Made by a program: the position numbers and the translations under genes
Notes under the pieces: generated by a model
What the model was told of the DNA's origin: nothing
Seen by the model: the letters and a program-made list of their open reading frames with translations, nothing else
Database searches by the model: none
NCBI GenBank assembly: GCA_964355945.1
Contig: CAYHGE010000122.1
Location: 1 to 6,975, forward strand
DNA: 6,975 nt
Reading direction: 5' to 3'
DNA from: CAIVAT01 sp964355945
Lineage (GTDB): Bacteria; Bacteroidota; Bacteroidia; Bacteroidales; FEN-979
Shown: positions 5,482 to 6,975 of the stretch, in pieces
How the letters are laid out: each line of letters starts with the position of its first letter
Numbering within the stretch: position 1 is the stretch's first letter

Positions 5482-6015
5482 TCAAATCCAGTTTTTTCTG
5501 AAAAAGTAAGCCAGGGCATAGGCACCCCCGAAAAGTGCCATCATGGTAATGATCCCGCCGAAGGAGAGAACGGCCATCCCGCTGAGGGCTGAGCCGCTTG
5601 TGCACCCCCGGCCCAGCTGCGATCCGATTCCGAAGAAGATGCCTCCCAGCAGGGCGAATACCAGTCTGCGGCGTGAAGTGATTTTCGGACTGTGTTCCAC
5701 CCTGAACTTAAGCCTTCCTGCCAGCGCACCGGATGCAAACCCACCCACCAGCACGCCCAGCATCTGGAAAACCAACCAGTTTTTCATGGGCGACCCTGAA
5801 TGTTCTTCATGGTACTCCTTGAAATATTTCGTCTTTGCTGTATAACCCGGTGCCACAGACTGTGTGGTTGCAACCACCACGCTTTTAATGGCTCCGCTGG
5901 CACCAAGTCCGCGCCCGGAAATGAAATTTGCGGCGAGCAATACCAAGCCAAGTAGAACCCCGCCAATGTAGGGATTCATGTACCTGCTCTTCTGAGGTTG
6001 TTTCGTTGTCTCCAT
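5482..6015 (-). CDS. YeeE/YedE-family (DUF395) sulfur transporter, half-length subunit 1
   Basis: A 177-residue membrane protein, the other half of the YeeE/YedE pair. From ATG 6015, hydrophobic segments lie near 16-33, 80-100, 117-133 and 143-172. Family signatures are 'NPYIGGVLLGLVLLAANFISGRGLGASGA' near the start and 'GSQLGRGCTSGSALSG' (131-146) with Cys138, the likely substrate-contacting cysteine. Between the first two segments is a hydrophilic stretch (about 52-78, rich in Lys, Tyr, His and Glu) that should form an extramembrane loop. A GTG two codons upstream (6021) is also possible; I prefer the ATG, which has a purine-rich GAAGTGAAA just before it. It lies 48 bases after the NrfD stop and 74 bases before the next YeeE gene, consistent with one operon. 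The protein is much shorter than fused two-half relatives but intact at both ends, so it is a natural half, not a fragment. Confidence 0.87.
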   Translation of the reverse strand: METTKQPQKSRYMNPYIGGVLLGLVLLAANFISGRGLGASGAIKSVVVATTQSVAPGYTAKTKYFKEYHEEHSGSPMKNWLVFQMLGVLVGGFASGALAGRLKFRVEHSPKITSRRRLVFALLGGIFFGIGSQLGRGCTSGSALSGMAVLSFGGIITMMALFGGAYALAYFFRKNWI

Positions 6016-6021
6016 TTTCAC

Positions 6022-6059
6022 TTCAATATTCGTTATTCAATATTCAATATTCGATATTC
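6022..6059. repeat. 5.4-copy heptamer repeat TTC(A/G)(A/T)TA
   Basis: Between the NrfD and YeeE genes the DNA reads as consecutive 7-bp units: TTCAATA (6022-6028), TTCGTTA (6029-6035), TTCAATA (6036-6042), TTCAATA (6043-6049), TTCGATA (6050-6056), and a partial TTC. It nearly fills the gap between the two coding regions. Because the units include AATATT it is also partly self-complementary. Confidence 0.8.
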
Positions 6060-6063
6060 CACT

Positions 6064-6975
6064 TTAATAGAGGTATCTGCTTGCCTGCCCGGCATACACA
6101 ATGATAAACCTCAGAAACAAACCTCCGGTAAGTACCAGGGATGAGGTGATGACAATGGGGATTTTAAAGCCAAGCAGTTCAAGAACTTCCAGAAATGCCG
6201 GGATGATCAGTCCGATGAAGACAACGAAAATCCAGAAAACTTCCGTGAAGGGACCGCCCAGGAACATGTTTGCAGCATCAATCTGCACCTGGGTACTGGC
6301 CTGAAAGCCCATGAACATGTGGACGATGAGGAACAATTCAATGCCGATCATCATCAGGTCGATGCGGCTGAAGATATTGCGCTCAAGGTGGCTTTTTGCC
6401 ATGAGCATGATGACTGCTGCCCCGGTTGAAAGGCTGGAGGCAAAGAACAATGGACCCAGTATGCTGGTATTCCAGAGCGGCCTGGCATTGAAGGCAGAAA
6501 GAAGGATCCCCGTGTATACTCCGAGAATGACCGCTGAAATCAGCATGATCCAGGCGATGACAAGCCTGTGTTTAATGAAATAGGATTCCCATTCATCCAT
6601 GAAGGGATATTTCCAGTGTATGTCAGGCTTCAGCTCTCTAAGCCAGGTTAAAGACCAGATGACAGACAACGGCGTGATGATCAGCAATGTCCAGGCACCC
6701 CACGACATGGGTGATTCCAGCCGGATGGTAAGGTAAAGTTGCCAGAAAAACGCTTTATGGTTCAGGTCAAGAAACAATGCACCCAGGCCGAGGATCAGTA
6801 AAAACGGAGTCAGCATCGGTGCCCACTTGATGGCAGCGGCGTATTTTCTCTCCCGCCCCATGATATAGTAAAGCGATGCGAAGAAAAGAATGCCTGCCGC
6901 AACCCCTCCGAGAAAGAGATATAAAGGGATCTGCCAATGCCAGATGTTCAGGGTTGGATCCACCATGGGGTTCAT
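6064..6975 (-). CDS. NrfD/PsrC-family quinone-interacting membrane subunit
   Basis: A 303-residue integral membrane protein of the NrfD/PsrC family, the membrane anchors that exchange electrons between the quinone pool and an iron-sulfur subunit in polysulfide, thiosulfate, tetrathionate or nitrite reductases and related complexes. Eight hydrophobic segments are seen (about 14-38, 53-70, 93-111, 137-160, 171-193, 206-225, 245-263, 273-295). Family signatures are 'IPLYLFLGGVAAG' (16-28), 'SPMSWGAW' (88-95), 'GVYTGILLSA' (152-161) with 'PLWNTSILGPLFFASSLSTGAA' (166-187), and 'GGLFLRFIIVYAGQ' near the end. The ATG falls on the last three bases of the window and the length is typical, so the gene may be complete, but the true start could lie farther upstream. 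The neighbouring YeeE and rhodanese genes point to a sulfur compound as substrate of the complex; the catalytic and FeS subunits would lie beyond the right edge. Confidence 0.9.
   Translation of the reverse strand: MNPMVDPTLNIWHWQIPLYLFLGGVAAGILFFASLYYIMGRERKYAAAIKWAPMLTPFLLILGLGALFLDLNHKAFFWQLYLTIRLESPMSWGAWTLLIITPLSVIWSLTWLRELKPDIHWKYPFMDEWESYFIKHRLVIAWIMLISAVILGVYTGILLSAFNARPLWNTSILGPLFFASSLSTGAAVIMLMAKSHLERNIFSRIDLMMIGIELFLIVHMFMGFQASTQVQIDAANMFLGGPFTEVFWIFVVFIGLIIPAFLEVLELLGFKIPIVITSSLVLTGGLFLRFIIVYAGQASRYLY

Noticed and set aside
5543..5845. Open frame of 100 codons on the plus strand
   Set aside because: It lies antisense within the well-supported YeeE gene, has no recognisable domain and its composition fits a shadow frame.
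5411..6059. Short repeats as a CRISPR array
   Set aside because: Units are only 7 bp, contiguous and degenerate, with no unique spacers and no cas genes.
6311..6583. Open frame of 90 codons on the plus strand
   Set aside because: It is antisense to the conserved NrfD gene; its Met-rich content reflects reverse-complemented membrane codons.

Overview
The window reads as a chromosomal segment of a member of the Bacteroidota. The support is a type IX secretion (T9SS) type A C-terminal domain on the large exported protein, Bacteroidota-style promoters (TTTG upstream of a perfect TAnnTTTG box), weak Shine-Dalgarno signals, and protein families common in that phylum (MbnP-like, choice-of-anchor V). 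No RNA gene, insertion sequence, CRISPR array or phage gene was found. I cannot place the organism below phylum level.

Left part (1-1831): the 3' end of an MbnP-family copper-binding-like protein, then a PAP2 phosphatase close downstream on the same strand. Convergent to these is a small HD-domain protein with the residue pattern of (p)ppGpp hydrolases. The 240-base divergent region 1832-2107 holds a candidate promoter for the HD gene and two perfect short inverted repeats.

Middle (2108-4156, plus strand): a 519-residue secreted multidomain protein with a signal peptide, a choice-of-anchor V domain carrying one CxxCH motif, two Ig/PKD-like repeats, a further PKD-like domain and a T9SS sorting domain. 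It is followed by an OsmC/YhfA-like small redox protein with its own promoter.

Right part (4162-6975, minus strand): a sulfur-metabolism block in the order NrfD/PsrC-type quinol-interacting membrane subunit, half-length YeeE/YedE transporter, second half-length YeeE/YedE transporter, membrane-anchored rhodanese-like protein. The block probably continues beyond the right edge, where an NrfD protein would normally have its iron-sulfur and molybdopterin partners. The likely theme is uptake or export of reduced sulfur species (thiosulfate or sulfane sulfur) coupled to quinone-linked sulfur redox chemistry. The OsmC protein, tail to tail with the block, may act on related persulfides.

The most unusual point is the rhodanese-like protein. 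Its catalytic cysteine is replaced by serine, while a flexible lysine-rich tail ends in Ser-Gly-Gly-Cys, reminiscent of sulfur-carrier arms. A second unusual point is that both non-coding gaps flanking the YeeE genes consist largely of degenerate 7-bp tandem repeats of three different sequence families.
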